Source of the DNA: Thiomicrorhabdus sp.
GTDB lineage: Bacteria > Pseudomonadota > Gammaproteobacteria > Thiomicrospirales > Thiomicrospiraceae
Assembly: GCF_963677875.1 (NCBI RefSeq)
Contig: NZ_OY782565.1
Span: forward strand, 248,001 to 312,000
Reading direction: 5' to 3'
DNA length: 64,000 nucleotides
How positions within the stretch are numbered: the stretch's first letter is position 1; the number at the start of each line of letters is the position of its first letter. The notes under the pieces are model-generated. The model ran no database searches, was not told the origin of the DNA, and saw only the letters and a list, made by a program, of their open reading frames with translations. Both the position numbers and the translations under genes were made by a program. Shown piece after piece: positions 62,799 through 64,000 of the stretch.

Positions 62799-64000
62799 TT
62801 AAAGCGCGGTGAGAATTTTATCGGCCACTCGAAAGGCGTTGGCGTAAATCGTCCAGGTATAGGTGACACTGCCGCCGGTTGGCATGAAACTGCCGTCGGT
62901 AACATACAGATTTTCGACATCATGCGCGCGGCAATCCGCATCCAGCACCGACGTTTTAATGTCGTTACCGAAACGGCAACCACCCGCCATCAGGTTCTGC
63001 GCAGGCGATCCGCTGACCAATGAGCTGACGTTTTTCGCTCCCATCTGCCGCAATACATCCTCGGCCTTATCGCTCAAATAACGCCCGACTTTGAGATCGT
63101 GCGGATGATAACCGAGACGAATACTGGCCACCGGCTGCTGCCAGCGATCCTTGACCGAATTGTCGAGGGAAACAAAACAGTTATCGGTCGGCAACCAGTC
63201 GTTAAAAACCTCGAAATTCAATGTCTGCTTATCGGAAAACGCCGATTTCAGACGTTTTTGCAGCCGCTCGCCCCAAACCAGATCGCCGTTATCATCCCAC
63301 TTCTGCGGAAACGCCTGTGGCAAGGCATTCGGATGACGTAACAGGAAGTCGATGGTGCCACCCTTGGCTTTGCCGCCGAATTCCTTATCATCGATAAAAT
63401 ACCACTCTTGCAGATTACGATTAACGAAAGGCCCGCGTTTGTTCAATTCCGTGGCACTGAGCTTATCCATTTCCGAATAGATGAAATCACCGCTACCGGC
63501 TCCACCGGCCGAGAACAGCAGGTTTTTACCGACCTGAGCGTGATTGTTCGCCAGACCGTTCGGATGTTTCGGCCCGGTCGACGCCAGCAACAAGCGACTG
63601 GTTTCCACCGCCTGACAAGCCACTACAAAAATTTTGGCCAAGACCCTTTTCACCTTACCCTCAACATCGACATATTCCGCCTCGATCACTTTTCCTTTGG
63701 CATCGCTGATTAAACGATTGACCTTGCTGTCGGCTTGAATATGACAATTACCGGTTTGAAGCGCCCGATCCAGCAAAGCGGCACGCGAACTGCCTTTTGC
63801 GCCGGACGAACAGCCGTAACTGCCGCAGAAACCGGAGTATTCGCAACTGCGACGGCCGTTTTTCGGCTGCGACAGAATTGCACGCGGCGTCGGCAAAGCC
63901 TGATAGCCCAGATCGCTACAGGCTTGATCGATATGTTTGACGATCGGATGTTCCTGCGTCGGCGGCATTGGGAAATCTGCGGTGGAGCGCGGTTCCAGAA
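62799..64000 (-). CDS. GMC-family oxidoreductase, C-terminal part (cut by window edge)
   Basis: The frame is open to the right edge, so the FAD-binding N-terminus lies beyond 64000. About 400 residues are visible. They include a Cys-rich stretch (CEYSGFCGSYGCSSGAKGSS) like that in membrane-linked GMC dehydrogenases such as gluconate 2-dehydrogenase large subunits, and VACQAVETSRLLLAS. The C-terminal ENLYVTDGSFMPTGGSVTYTWTIYANAFRVAD carries the GMC end motif. It oxidises an alcohol or sugar; the substrate is unknown. An internal ATG at 63968 is unlikely to be the start. Confidence 0.88.
   Translation of the reverse strand, partial: LEPRSTADFPMPPTQEHPIVKHIDQACSDLGYQALPTPRAILSQPKNGRRSCEYSGFCGSYGCSSGAKGSSRAALLDRALQTGNCHIQADSKVNRLISDAKGKVIEAEYVDVEGKVKRVLAKIFVVACQAVETSRLLLASTGPKHPNGLANNHAQVGKNLLFSAGGAGSGDFIYSEMDKLSATELNKRGPFVNRNLQEWYFIDDKEFGGKAKGGTIDFLLRHPNALPQAFPQKWDDNGDLVWGERLQKRLKSAFSDKQTLNFEVFNDWLPTDNCFVSLDNSVKDRWQQPVASIRLGYHPHDLKVGRYLSDKAEDVLRQMGAKNVSSLVSGSPAQNLMAGGCRFGNDIKTSVLDADCRAHDVENLYVTDGSFMPTGGSVTYTWTIYANAFRVADKILTAL

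Noticed and set aside
1..64000. tRNA, rRNA, insertion sequences, prophage, integrase or parAB genes
   Set aside because: None could be recognised anywhere in the window by eye.

Overview
The window looks like a gammaproteobacterial chromosome segment. A type I-F CRISPR system, the cmo tRNA-modification genes, lplT-aas, nsrR-hmp and a lipid/RND-efflux-rich core all fit. A glycolate-salvage block (aminotransferase, glcDEF, fhs) hints at a CO2-fixing, possibly sulfur-oxidising marine member, but no RuBisCO or sox gene is in view, so that is inference. Four copies of a 14-bp ParB-site-like palindrome within 29 kb suggest proximity to the replication origin.

Layout. 1-9.1 kb: CRISPR array (14 identical repeats, running off the left edge), a leader with an IHF-like site, then cas6f, csy3, csy2, csy1, cas2-3 and cas1, all leftward. 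csy2 and csy3 each carry an apparent single-base frameshift. 9.1-10.5 kb: two tiny ORFs and a WYL regulator. 10.6-18.2 kb: Cu/Ag-type HME-RND efflux cluster (Cys/His-rich secreted protein, adaptor, pump, outer-membrane factor), then a cation/proton antiporter. 18.2-23.6 kb: cmoM, a Pit phosphate transporter, a membrane-anchored NUC1-type nuclease, cmoA, cmoB. 23.8-30.4 kb: photorespiration-like glycolate salvage. 30.6-37.6 kb: MoxR/DUF58/Bat stress operon (DUF4381 gene frameshifted). 37.6-43.3 kb: patatin lipoprotein and a tetR-lplT-aas operon. 43.4-47.4 kb: LysR, two cytochrome b561, YceI and a metallo-beta-lactamase-fold protein that has lost its HxHxDH motif. 47.5-51.8 kb: AcrAB-type RND pump.

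52.4-58.4 kb is the most unusual part. It is a string of small, AT-richer genes, mostly leftward, separated by imperfect palindromes bounded by RYYYAAC / GTTRRRY-like cores. These have the form of integron attC sites, with several gene stop codons lying in the core. No integrase is present, so this is a CALIN (attC cluster lacking integrase). Cassette products include an Abi_C-type abortive-infection protein, a GIY-YIG protein, small membrane proteins, an LprI-like secreted protein, a tiny basic protein and possibly a two-gene nsrR/hmp nitric-oxide module with a perfect 15-bp-arm operator. 58.7-64 kb: a DUF924 protein, an outer-membrane beta-barrel with a BCCT transporter, and the C-terminal part of a GMC oxidoreductase cut by the right edge.

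All assignments come from reading the sequence and remembered family features; no searches were run. Single-base indels in csy2, csy3, DUF4381 and the VOC remnant, two of them clearly in poly-A runs, raise the question of assembly error.
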